Assembly (NCBI GenBank): GCA_028821775.1
Contig: JAPKFB010000009.1
Coordinates: 1 to 64,000, forward strand
Length of the DNA: 64,000 bases
Direction of reading: 5' to 3'
From: Roseibacillus sp.
GTDB taxonomy: Bacteria > Verrucomicrobiota > Verrucomicrobiia > Verrucomicrobiales > Akkermansiaceae
The notes beneath the pieces were generated by a model. The model did no database searches and was not told the origin of the DNA. It was given only the letters and a program-made list of their open reading frames with translations. Positions 9,109-16,341 of the stretch are shown here, piece by piece (within the stretch, counting starts at the first letter, position 1; each line of letters starts with the position of its first letter). Both the position numbers and the translations under genes were made by a program.

Positions 9109-9672
9109 ATGAGTGAAGACGACAAGCAACCGCCCAAGCCGCCCAAGCCGATGAAGAAGACCTCGGCCGTTCCCTTGAAGAAGGAGACGGTGCGGGTCAC
9201 TCTGAAAGACACGGATGATGCTCCCAAGCCTGCGGCACCGGCGCCTACCATTCCCTTGAGGGCTGCCAATCCGGGCGCGCCCAGCGCATCCAAGCCTGCG
9301 GCACCCGCGCCGACCGTGCAGCTCAAGACCCCTGGAGCGGCCACCGCGCCGAAGACCACGCCGCTGAAGACGCAACCGCTTGCTACCCCCGGTGCCCCGG
9401 GTGGTGAAACTCAAGCTCTGCCCAAGGCCACCGTGCAACTTGGTTCTGCGACCCAGGCGCTTGGCGCCCCGACCGGCCTCCAAGTGTCGACGATTCAAAC
9501 TGCGGTTGAGGAAGAAGACGAAGAGAACAGCACGCTCACAGGGATTCTTTCCCTCGTGGCCTTTCTCATCGCGCTCGCCGTTCTCAGTTTTCAACTCATG
9601 ACCACCGCCAAGTGGGTGGATCAGGAAGAGCCCGTCAAGAACGGCTCCGGATGGAACGCACTCTTCGAATAA
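9109..9672 (+). CDS. Pro/Ala/Thr-rich single-pass membrane protein, function unknown
   Basis: This 187-residue protein has no recognised domain. The first 135 residues are basic and rich in Pro, Ala, Thr and Lys, with a near-duplicate unit KPAAPAPTIPLR / KPAAPAPTVQLK, and should be disordered. An acidic patch (EEEDEEN) precedes one membrane helix at about 143-163 (GILSLVAFLIALAVLSFQLM), and a short tail follows. With no signal peptide and a basic N-terminus, the long arm is expected to stay in the cytoplasm. It has its own promoter candidate at 9009-9038 and is followed after 8 bases by a 21-codon membrane peptide gene and then a terminator, suggesting a two-gene unit. Confidence 0.75.
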   Translation: MSEDDKQPPKPPKPMKKTSAVPLKKETVRVTLKDTDDAPKPAAPAPTIPLRAANPGAPSASKPAAPAPTVQLKTPGAATAPKTTPLKTQPLATPGAPGGETQALPKATVQLGSATQALGAPTGLQVSTIQTAVEEEDEENSTLTGILSLVAFLIALAVLSFQLMTTAKWVDQEEPVKNGSGWNALFE

Positions 9673-9680
9673 ACAAGACC

Positions 9681-9746
9681 ATGGCATTTCCGATCATCAC
9701 AACAGTTCTCGCCGCTATCGTGCTCGCGCTTGCGATCATGACTTAA
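9681..9746 (+). CDS. 21-residue hydrophobic membrane peptide
   Basis: A very short reading frame begins 8 bases after the stop of the preceding membrane-protein gene and encodes MAFPIITTVLAAIVLALAIM plus a final T, which is essentially one transmembrane helix. The composition, the tight spacing and the hairpin terminator that follows at 9784 support a real small membrane protein co-transcribed with its neighbour. It may be a partner of the helix in the upstream protein. A chance frame cannot be excluded without conservation data. Confidence 0.5.
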   Translation: MAFPIITTVLAAIVLALAIMT

Positions 9747-9783
9747 GCTCAGGCGGAATAAGAACGTCCGAATTTACTTGCAG

Positions 9784-9809
9784 GGGCGGCGCTTGACGCC
9801 GCCCTTTTT
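9784..9809 (+). terminator. Rho-independent terminator
   Basis: A perfect 8-bp GGGCGGCG/CGCCGCCC stem with a CTTGA loop is followed by TTTTT. It ends the 9109-9746 unit and lies only 17 bases before the thioredoxin start. Confidence 0.8.
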
Positions 9810-9820
9810 GCGGCCATAGT
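9793..9820 (+). promoter_or_regulatory. Possible trxA promoter overlapping the upstream terminator
   Basis: TTGACG at 9793-9798, starting in the terminator loop, is followed after 16 bases by CATAGT at 9815-9820. The predicted transcription start would fall at or next to the trxA ATG at 9827. The match is modest and unsupported by other data. Confidence 0.3.
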
Positions 9821-9826
9821 CCTGCC

Positions 9827-10150
9827 ATGGCTCTTCAATTTACCAGTGAAAACTTCGATGCAGAAGTGCTCCAATCGGATCAACCCGTCCTCGTCGATTT
9901 TTGGGCAGAGTGGTGCGGTCCGTGCAAAATGATCGGACCGCTGGTCGATGCGGTGGGCAATGACACCGAGGGAACGGCCAAGGTCGGCAAGGTGGACGTC
10001 GACAGCCAACAGGAGCTCGCGCGCACCTACGACATCAAATCGCTTCCGACCATTGTCTTCTTCAAAGGCGGCAAGGTGGCCGAGACCATGGTCGGAACGA
10101 TGGGAGTGACGGCGGATGCCCTCAAAGAGAAGCTCGCAGCTCTGGCGTAG
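9827..10150 (+). CDS. trxA: Thioredoxin
   Basis: Thioredoxin is the cytoplasmic dithiol reductant for ribonucleotide reductase, peroxiredoxins and other partners. The 107-residue length, the active site WCGPC with cysteines at 30 and 33, the buried aspartate in VLVDFWAEWC, and the cis-proline loop SLPTIVFF are all typical. It stands alone between two terminators (9784-9809 and 10181-10210). There is no visible Shine-Dalgarno sequence, and the upstream terminator leaves only 17 bases for a leader. Confidence 0.97.
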   Translation: MALQFTSENFDAEVLQSDQPVLVDFWAEWCGPCKMIGPLVDAVGNDTEGTAKVGKVDVDSQQELARTYDIKSLPTIVFFKGGKVAETMVGTMGVTADALKEKLAALA

Positions 10151-10180
10151 CCGGGCGCGAGCGACTCAGGAATTTCAACA

Positions 10181-10210
10181 AGGAGCCCCGCGAGAGCGGG
10201 GCTCCTTTTG
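10181..10210 (+). terminator. Rho-independent terminator after trxA
   Basis: A perfect 11-bp AGGAGCCCCGC/GCGGGGCTCCT stem with a GAGA tetraloop runs directly into TTTTG. It lies between the convergent trxA and hemL genes and could work on either strand, with the better T-tract for trxA. Confidence 0.9.
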
Positions 10211-10243
10211 TCTGGTCGGAGGGTCGCGGAAAACCACGCCATT

Positions 10244-11521
10244 CTATCCCAAACACTCCGCGAAGATTTCGAGAGTATCGTCAATATCGCGATCGCTGTG
10301 GGCGAGGGAAAGAAAACCTGTTTCATAGGGGCTGGGTGCCAGATAGACTCCCTTCTCCAGGGAGGCCCAGAAGAACCTTTTGAAGGCCTCGAAATCTCCT
10401 TTCTGCACGGAGTCGACATTGATGATTTCGGAATCGCCGAAGTAGAGGCACCACATTGAGCCCACCCGGTTCAAGCGGTAGGGGAGCCCCTTCTCGGAAA
10501 TAATTCCGCGCAGTCCCTTCTCGAATCGTTGCCCGATGGCTTCCAGGCGCTGGTAGCCGTTCTGCTTCTCGAGTTCCTTCAGTTGGGCGAGGCCTGCGGC
10601 CATCGCGAGGGGATTCCCGGAGAGGGTGCCCGCTTGATAGACCGGACCATCGGGTGCGAGTTGATCCATGATGTCAGCGCGTCCTCCGAAAGCTCCCACC
10701 GGAAGTCCGCCTCCGATCACCTTCCCCATGGCCGTGAGGTCCGGGGTGATCCCGGTGAGCTCCTGCACGCCGCCCTTGGCGAGACGAAAGCCGGTCATCA
10801 CTTCGTCGAAGATCAAGAGGGCCCCGTGCCTGGTGGTGAGTGCGCGTAGAAGTTCGAGATAGCCTGGCTGGGGCAGGATAAATCCTGCATTGGCAGGGTA
10901 AGGTTCGAGGATGATGGCGGCAATTTCATGGCCGAACTTGGTGAAGACTTCCTCGATGCGCTCGGGCAAGTTGAAGGGGACGGCAATGGTTTCGGCCGCG
11001 AAGGATCTGGGGATTCCCGCCGAGTCCGGTTCGCCATGGGTAAGGGCACCGGAACCAGCGGCCACCAAAAGCGAATCGACGTGACCATGGTAGTGGCCCT
11101 CAAACTTGACGATCTTGTCCCGACCGGTGAATCCGCGTGCGAGGCGAATGGCGGACATAGTGGCTTCGGTCCCGGAGTTCACCATGCGCACCTTCTCAAC
11201 CGAGGGGACCCACTCCACGATGATCTTGGCGATCTCCACTTCGGAGGGATTGGGAATACCGAATGAGAGACCCTCCTTGGCGACTTGGTGGACGGTGTTG
11301 GTGATGACCGTCGGGGCGTGACCCAAGATGGCCGGTCCCCAAGTGCAGACATAGTCGATCAGACTTCTGCCATCCACGTCTTCGATGCGACATCCCTTCG
11401 CGCGGCGGACAAAGAACGGGTCACCCTCGACATTCCGGAAGGCTCGCACGGGGGAGTTGACGCCCCCTGGAATCAGTTTTTTGGCGGCCTCAAAGAGCTT
11501 TTCAGAAATTGGTCCGTTCAT
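10244..11521 (-). CDS. hemL: Glutamate-1-semialdehyde 2,1-aminomutase
   Basis: HemL converts glutamate-1-semialdehyde to 5-aminolevulinate in the C5 route to tetrapyrroles, using PLP or PMP. The 425-residue protein has the family N-terminus [20 protein letters not shown], the [15 protein letters not shown] cofactor-binding block, [17 protein letters not shown], and the lysine in [18 protein letters not shown] that forms the Schiff base. The usual EPVAGNMG segment reads EPYPANAG, a mild variation. I chose the ATG at 11521 ([10 protein letters not shown]); the upstream ATG at 11545 would add eight residues. It is transcribed alone and converges with trxA. Confidence 0.95.
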   Translation of the reverse strand: MNGPISEKLFEAAKKLIPGGVNSPVRAFRNVEGDPFFVRRAKGCRIEDVDGRSLIDYVCTWGPAILGHAPTVITNTVHQVAKEGLSFGIPNPSEVEIAKIIVEWVPSVEKVRMVNSGTEATMSAIRLARGFTGRDKIVKFEGHYHGHVDSLLVAAGSGALTHGEPDSAGIPRSFAAETIAVPFNLPERIEEVFTKFGHEIAAIILEPYPANAGFILPQPGYLELLRALTTRHGALLIFDEVMTGFRLAKGGVQELTGITPDLTAMGKVIGGGLPVGAFGGRADIMDQLAPDGPVYQAGTLSGNPLAMAAGLAQLKELEKQNGYQRLEAIGQRFEKGLRGIISEKGLPYRLNRVGSMWCLYFGDSEIINVDSVQKGDFEAFKRFFWASLEKGVYLAPSPYETGFLSLAHSDRDIDDTLEIFAECLG

Positions 11522-11662
11522 CGAGGCGGGACTATAGGGCGGCATCCGAGAATGCCGACCAAAACTACGCTGAGGATGGATTGTTCAGCATTTTGTAAAG
11601 ATAAGAAGCGGCGGATTCATTGAGACAGTTTATGCTCGCCGATGGCTTTGGGGATAAGTTGA

Positions 11663-12097
11663 GTGAGGATTCTCATCAAAGGATCCTTACGCATTCTGGC
11701 TGTTCTCACCCTTGCTACTGTTCCTGCCCCTGCGGTTCTGGTCAGTAGTGGAAACCTTGGAACCTTCGCGCTGGGCGGATCCGTCAACATTATCGAGGAC
11801 CCCGGTGCCAACAATGCCGATTGGTATCCGGGCGTTGTGTTCTTCCTCGACTGGAGAAATAAATTGGTCTGCGAGTTTTAGGCCTCTGAGACCCTCCGTG
11901 CTCAGGTCACTTCGAAACCCTTGACTGGTGATCCCGACTTCTTCCTGCTCTCCAACCTGAACCCCGCCCCTTTTTTCGTTCGAGGCAGTGAGGCGGGAGG
12001 AACTGGGGCGGGCGAGGTGGTCTGTATTTCCTTTGGGATCGCCTCCGAACCTTCCACGATCGTCCTATTCGCCCTCTTACCTTGCCGCAGGGCCTGA
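11663..12097 (+). pseudogene. Decayed PEP-CTERM-type exported protein gene
   Basis: From a GTG at 11663 a signal-peptide-like N-terminus (RILAVLTLATVPAPAVLV) leads into a short mature region that ends at an in-frame TAG at 11879-11881. Reading on in the same frame gives another 71 protein-like codons that end with SEPSTIVLFALLPCRRA just before a TGA at 12095. This tail resembles a PEP-CTERM sorting signal (PEP box, hydrophobic stretch, basic end), although the hydrophobic part is short. A downstream frame with FRRR suggests an additional frameshift. I read this as a once-functional exported protein gene broken by a nonsense change and possibly a frameshift. Sequencing error is the main alternative. 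Confidence 0.5.
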
Positions 12098-12225
12098 TTT
12101 CTCGTTGCGTTGCCGATTTCGCAGAAGGTATTCGGGAGAAATACCGAATTCCTTTTCTTGTGTGCCCGTCGTAAGGAAAAGAGGGCTTTCCTTTGGAGGT
12201 CCTGATCTTACCTTGCTAACTTACC

Positions 12226-12954
12226 ATGAAAGCGAATCCATCTTCGGCCCTCTTGGTCCTTTTCCTGTCGCTCCTCCTCATCGCGCCCGCCGGAGCGGAT
12301 TTGCGGAAAAAGCCTTCGCTCCTCAATGATGACCCGGAGGTGGTCTACACCGAGGAGTTCACGGCCAAGAAAATTGAACTTCTCGTCGTGAAGCCCAGCA
12401 CGGTTTACGCCACCAAGAAAGGAGGACGAAAGCTCGGAGTCTTGAAGGTGAATACCAAGTTAACGGTCCTTGGGATCACTGAGAAGGCCTACAAGATCCG
12501 TGGCATGGCTACTCATGGTGGAGTATCGGGATGGGTGTCTCCCAAGGGACTGGGATCCAAGGACAAGGATTTCGCCGCCAATTTCCAGAAGGTCTACGAA
12601 CGGCAGAAAATTGTGCGTGAGTTCATCGCCAATCACGAAGTAGCGATCGGGATGTCGACCGAGGAAGTCGCCTTGGCCCTGGGTCAGCCGACCAAGACGA
12701 AGGTGCGTCAGACCGCCAAGGGAAAAACCGGCAAGTGGGAGTTCATCAAATACGAGGAAGAGGATCACTACAACCTCGTGCGCGATCCCATCTCCGGTTC
12801 CGTGTTCCGCCAGTTTTCCCACACCACCAAGGAAGAGATTGGAAAACTGGTTGTTGAGTTTGAGAACGAGATCGTGACCGCGATTGAAGAGAGCGAGAAC
12901 AATGAAGGGGGCAAGGTAAAGATCGTGGTCCCGCCCTTGTTGATCGCCTGGTAG
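12226..12954 (+). CDS. Secreted SH3-like domain protein with BamE-like motif
   Basis: The 242-residue protein starts with a strong signal peptide (LLVLFLSLLLIAPAGA). Residues around 50-110 (KPSTVYATKKGGRKLGVLK through KIRGMATHGGVSGWVSPKGL) resemble a bacterial SH3 domain with the closing 'GWV' strand. A second part contains IGMSTEEVALALGQPTKTKV, a pattern seen in BamE/SmpA-like folds that set up outer-membrane or cell-wall contacts. The function is unknown; the folds suggest envelope-associated binding rather than catalysis. It is flanked by the decayed exported-protein gene and by a convergent PEP-CTERM gene and is not in an obvious operon. Confidence 0.75.
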   Translation: MKANPSSALLVLFLSLLLIAPAGADLRKKPSLLNDDPEVVYTEEFTAKKIELLVVKPSTVYATKKGGRKLGVLKVNTKLTVLGITEKAYKIRGMATHGGVSGWVSPKGLGSKDKDFAANFQKVYERQKIVREFIANHEVAIGMSTEEVALALGQPTKTKVRQTAKGKTGKWEFIKYEEEDHYNLVRDPISGSVFRQFSHTTKEEIGKLVVEFENEIVTAIEESENNEGGKVKIVVPPLLIAW

Positions 12955-13085
12955 GGTTGATGGGAGGGACTTGGCCTTAGTGGGCCTGTGTGATGCGCAA
13001 GCGAGCGCCGATGAATAGCCGGAAATCCTGAAGGGTCGCTATTTCATCTCCTTCGAGTCCGGAGGCGAATGGCGCAAGGACGCTG

Positions 13086-13102
13086 CGACCCCTCCGGGGT
13101 CG
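13086..13102. other. Perfect hairpin between convergent genes
   Basis: CGACCCC and GGGGTCG form a 7-bp stem with a TCC loop between two convergent genes. There is no T-tract on either side, so a terminator role is weak. Confidence 0.3.
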
Positions 13103-13146
13103 GGGAACTTACGAAGAGTCCGAAGACCCGGGGTGTCTCCGAGCAC

Positions 13147-13731
13147 CTAACTTGGCAAGAGCGCGGGCTGGGCCGTGCGCCTGGAAGTCAAGCGATGCTC
13201 CGGAAGAGTCAGCCGTTCCTGCGGCGCTCTGGCCGTGTGGATTCGGGTGATGGGGGTCAGCCGGGATCGGGAGAGGCGGGCGGAGGCGGAAAGTATGGCG
13301 CGTGCTGGCCGGAGGTTGCTGGGCTGTGCACGCCTGCGATGAAGCAGAACGATGCACCCGGCGCACGCGCCAAGAAAGAAGGGAGATGGTTCGGGAACTA
13401 CGGGCATGGCTAAAAAGAGATCGGTGGAGTGTCGCGCGATCGATTCGCCGTCGTTGGTGTCCCACTGAATGGTCACCACGGTCGTTCCGTCTGGAGTTTT
13501 CTGAAAGCGGGGCGGGGGAGGGGCCAGGGAGGGAGTGACATCGGTAAGGTGAGGCCCAGCGAAGTAAGCCGCGAGAGGGCGATCAGGGGCCTCCATGGAG
13601 GGGAGGGCTTCAGCGATGATCGGCGCCTGAGGCCCTTGAGCCGGAGCGGACAAGCCAGTCACGGCCACAAGGAGACCCAGCAAGGCGTGGCGCAGGGGTG
13701 GTAGCGGTAGGTTGGTAAGGGAGGACAACAT
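13147..13731 (-). CDS. PEP-CTERM sorting-signal protein, C-terminus possibly frameshifted
   Basis: The 194-residue frame has an N-terminal signal peptide (LRHALLGLLVAVTGLSAPAQ) and, at residues 113-134, a clear PEP-CTERM signal: VPEPS, a hydrophobic stretch (FFLGACAGCIVLL) and HRRR. Such proteins are recognised by exosortase and anchored in the envelope or matrix; no exosortase is in this window. The signal is normally at the very end, but here 60 basic, low-complexity residues follow. In another frame a stop occurs soon after the arginines, so a frameshift or lost stop codon has probably extended the frame. The middle part (DGTTVVTIQWDTNDGES) has no recognised domain. Confidence 0.6.
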   Translation of the reverse strand: MLSSLTNLPLPPLRHALLGLLVAVTGLSAPAQGPQAPIIAEALPSMEAPDRPLAAYFAGPHLTDVTPSLAPPPPRFQKTPDGTTVVTIQWDTNDGESIARHSTDLFLAMPVVPEPSPFFLGACAGCIVLLHRRRAQPSNLRPARAILSASARLSRSRLTPITRIHTARAPQERLTLPEHRLTSRRTAQPALLPS

Positions 13732-13739
13732 CGGCGAGG

Positions 13740-13838
13740 CGCGGTGCGATGTTTAATACTCCCAAAATATAAACCTTTTGGAAAGAAACTTTTAAAAACA
13801 AAGACGATTATCCCCCTAACCAACTTGTTACAAATGAG
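13740..13838 (-). promoter_or_regulatory. AT-rich leader with inverted repeat upstream of PEP-CTERM gene
   Basis: This is the most AT-rich stretch of the area. It contains the inverted repeat CCAAAA (13762-13767) / TTTTGG (13776-13781), and on the minus strand a TTTATATTTT sequence that could serve as a -10. It separates lpxA from the same-strand PEP-CTERM gene and is a plausible independent promoter for the latter. Confidence 0.35.
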
Positions 13839-14612
13839 TTACCGAACAAATCCTCTATGAGAGGACTGTAAAAAGTCCAGCATTCTAAGGACATTTTCAT
13901 CCTTGGCGAGCTCGGACGATGATAAAAGTTTAATCTGAGCGGTCAAATTGGCCTCTTTTTTTAGAAAAAGAATCTTATAGGCGTTTTTGAGCGCGCGAAT
14001 TGCAGTCTCGGAAAATCCTCGGCGCTGGAGACCAACGATGTTGAGGCCGCGCAATTGGGCAGGATGTCCGTCGGCGATGGTGAAGGGAGGGACGTCCTGA
14101 ACAATCTTGGTGCAACCTCCGATCATGGTGTGGGCGCCCACGCGGCAAAACTGGTGGACTCCCGCGAGGCCGGAGAGGATGACGTGATCTTCGATCGTCA
14201 CGTGGCCGCCCAAGGTGGCTGCGTTGGAGAGGATACAATGACTTCCGACCACCGAGTCGTGGGCGACGTGGGCGTAGGCGAGGAAGTTGTTGTCTGATCC
14301 GATCAGGGTGGGGACTTCGGGGGTGGTGCCGCGGTGCACGGTGACAAATTCGCGGAAGGTGTTGCGATCACCGACCTTGGCGGAAGTTGGCTCGCCGGCG
14401 TATTTCAGATCCTGGCTGCGGGCGCCGATGGAGGAGAAGGGGTAAAACTCGTTGTCCTCCCCGATCGTGATGGGGCCCTCCACCACGAGGTGAGCATGCA
14501 ATTTGGTTCGGGCGCCGATGCGGACGTGGTCCCCGATCACGCAGTAGGGGCCGATTTCCACGCCGTTTCCAAGTTCGGCTTTGGGCGAAACGACGGCAGT
14601 GGGATGAATCAC
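13839..14612 (-). CDS. lpxA: UDP-N-acetylglucosamine acyltransferase
   Basis: LpxA transfers the 3-hydroxyacyl chain from acyl-ACP to UDP-GlcNAc, the first step of lipid A synthesis. The 257-residue length is standard. The N-terminal two thirds are hexapeptide repeats that form the left-handed beta helix (IHPTAVVSPKAELGNGVEIG onward), and the catalytic histidine is in AHVAHDSVVG (His118). NAATLGGHVTIEDHVILSG and the alpha-helical C-terminus also match. It is not next to lpxC-fabZ, which lies 22 kb away, unlike the clustered arrangement of proteobacteria. Together they show that the organism makes lipopolysaccharide. Confidence 0.96.
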   Translation of the reverse strand: MIHPTAVVSPKAELGNGVEIGPYCVIGDHVRIGARTKLHAHLVVEGPITIGEDNEFYPFSSIGARSQDLKYAGEPTSAKVGDRNTFREFVTVHRGTTPEVPTLIGSDNNFLAYAHVAHDSVVGSHCILSNAATLGGHVTIEDHVILSGLAGVHQFCRVGAHTMIGGCTKIVQDVPPFTIADGHPAQLRGLNIVGLQRRGFSETAIRALKNAYKILFLKKEANLTAQIKLLSSSELAKDENVLRMLDFLQSSHRGFVR

Positions 14613-15196
14613 GGTGAGTGCGGCGGCGGCCTGAGGCGAGAATAGGCCAAAGTGGACGCGGGGAAAGGCTCAATTTGTGCCGCTGGAGGGCTCTCTGAGG
14701 GCCTGCAGAATGCGCGAGGGAGGGACGGATGATTGGATTGGAGCGCCTACGATGGGAGATGAAGGATACGTGAGCTCCCGGGCTGACGGAGATCGCTGGA
14801 ACTCGGTCGATCAAGCGTGTTGCCATCGGTATGCTTGCGCTGTTGAGCCGTCCTCATCGGGTCGAGTTCCATTTGGTGGTCAGCGAAGTTCGCTCTCTTG
14901 ATCCCTGACTGGTCATGCGCCTTTGGGCGCGAGCTCGGGGGGAGAGGTTTCCGGCGCGGAAGGCTTCCCGGGTTGGGTCCCGAGCGCCCTGTTTTTGTTA
15001 GGGAATGGATTGGCCAATTCGAGGAGGGAGCTCTGTTGATGGTGACCCTCTGATCTTTCTTTGGTCATGTAAGAGAGGCGGTTGCGAGGATTGGGGCCGA
15101 GCTTCTGATGCGAAGTGGGGGACGATGAGAGGTCCTCTCCCGCTCTCCAGGGCTTAATGCAAATTACTTGCGTTTGCGGATTGGGGGCGCTAAGTG
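14613..15196. other. 580-base divergent intergenic region
   Basis: No convincing gene lies between divergent lpxA and the metal-binding protein gene. Short frames on both strands lack signal peptides, domains or ribosome binding sites. The only structured element seen is the inverted repeat at 15156-15174. Confidence 0.5.
15156..15174 (+). promoter_or_regulatory. Candidate metalloregulator operator (Zur-like position)
   Basis: AATGCAA (15156-15162) and TTGCGTT (15168-15174) form an inverted repeat with one mismatch around the AT-rich centre ATTAC. It ends 22 bases before the start of a zinc-type binding protein gene, where a Fur/Zur-family repressor site would be expected. The assignment to Zur is inference from position only. 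Confidence 0.35.
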
Positions 15197-16075
15197 ATGG
15201 GCATGAACGTGCTGCGCGTCCTCCTCGCGATGGCCCTTGCTCCCCTGGCCTCTGCGGAGGTGAAGGTGGCCGTTCTGCATCCCCTGCTTGGGGACTTGGC
15301 CAAGCGGGTCGGCGGCGGGCATGTTCAAGTGGTGGACCTGATTGGAGCGCAGGGTGATCCTCACAGATTCGAACCGAGCGCGAAGGAATTGCGGGCTGCC
15401 AAGGGCGTCCAACTTTACCTTGTGAGCGGGAAGGGACTTGAGCCCTACCTGCCTAAACTGAAGGGCATGGTTGGGAAGGATCGCGTGGTGGAAGTTGGCA
15501 AGACCCTGCCAACCTTGAAGGCGGAGGTGCTCTGCGAGCACGGTGAACACGCGCACGTTCATGAAGAAGACGATCCTCATTGGTGGCACTCGATTGATTG
15601 CTGGCGACGGGCGGCAAGAATCGTTGAGAAGGAGTTGAGCCGGGTTGATCCTGTCAACGCGGCCCACTATGGGGCAAGCGCCAAGCAAGTGCGCAAGGAA
15701 TTGGGCGACCTGAGACTGTGGACGGAGAAGGAGCTGAGTAAGGTTCCCAAGGATCATCGCGTGCTGGCGACCGCCCACGCGGCATTTGCCTACTTCTGCA
15801 ACGAGCACGGATGGAAGATGCTTCCGGTGCAGGGGTTGAATCGGGAGCAAGTTGCTTCCCCGAAGTTTGTTACCGAGGTTGCGGACGCGATTCGCAAGGA
15901 GAAGGTGCTCGCGATCTTTCCGGAGAAGCGATCCAATCCCAAGATGCTCAAGACGGTGGCGAAAGGCGTGGGAGTCAAGGTCGGAGAGGCCCTGCTCGCA
16001 GACGGCGGCGACTCCATCGATGCGATGTTTCGGCACAACGTGGAGGCGATCGTGGCGGCCTTGGGAAAGAAGTAG
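15197..16075 (+). CDS. Zinc/manganese-type ABC transporter substrate-binding protein (TroA/ZnuA family)
   Basis: This exported 292-residue protein captures a divalent metal in the periplasm for an ABC importer. It has a signal peptide (LRVLLAMALAPLASA) and the cluster A-I ligand pattern: His56 in GDPHRFEPS, a histidine near 127 in DDPHWWHS, a histidine near 193 in ATAHAAF, and an acidic residue in ADGGDSID near 271. A short His/Glu-rich loop (CEHGEHAHVHEEDD) precedes the second ligand, a feature of zinc-specific members. No permease or ATPase gene is adjacent, so it is an orphan here. Starts at GTG 15194, ATG 15197 and ATG 15203 are possible. Confidence 0.87.
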   Translation: MGMNVLRVLLAMALAPLASAEVKVAVLHPLLGDLAKRVGGGHVQVVDLIGAQGDPHRFEPSAKELRAAKGVQLYLVSGKGLEPYLPKLKGMVGKDRVVEVGKTLPTLKAEVLCEHGEHAHVHEEDDPHWWHSIDCWRRAARIVEKELSRVDPVNAAHYGASAKQVRKELGDLRLWTEKELSKVPKDHRVLATAHAAFAYFCNEHGWKMLPVQGLNREQVASPKFVTEVADAIRKEKVLAIFPEKRSNPKMLKTVAKGVGVKVGEALLADGGDSIDAMFRHNVEAIVAALGKK

Positions 16076-16341
16076 GTGCCGATCCCGCGCCTTGTTCCTC
16101 GCTACCACGCCCTTCTTTCTACTAGAGTGTGGCGTCGAATGATCTGTCCCACTCTTGCGTTGGTGGGAGCGGCCCTTCAGCTCCTGATTCCCTTCCGGGT
16201 GAAGGGGGCGAATAGAAGGTGCTCCTCGTGGGTTCGATTGTGAGTTTTCTAAACCTGCGAGCACCTGTTCTGAGGAACTGTTAGGTCGTGGCGACCGATT
16301 GGTGTTGAGCGCATGGAGAGCTCAAGTCAGATTGTGGTGTG

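Noticed and set aside
13069-13413. Plus-strand frame opposite the PEP-CTERM gene
   Set aside because: Gly/Arg-rich shadow; the minus strand carries the signal peptide and sorting motif.
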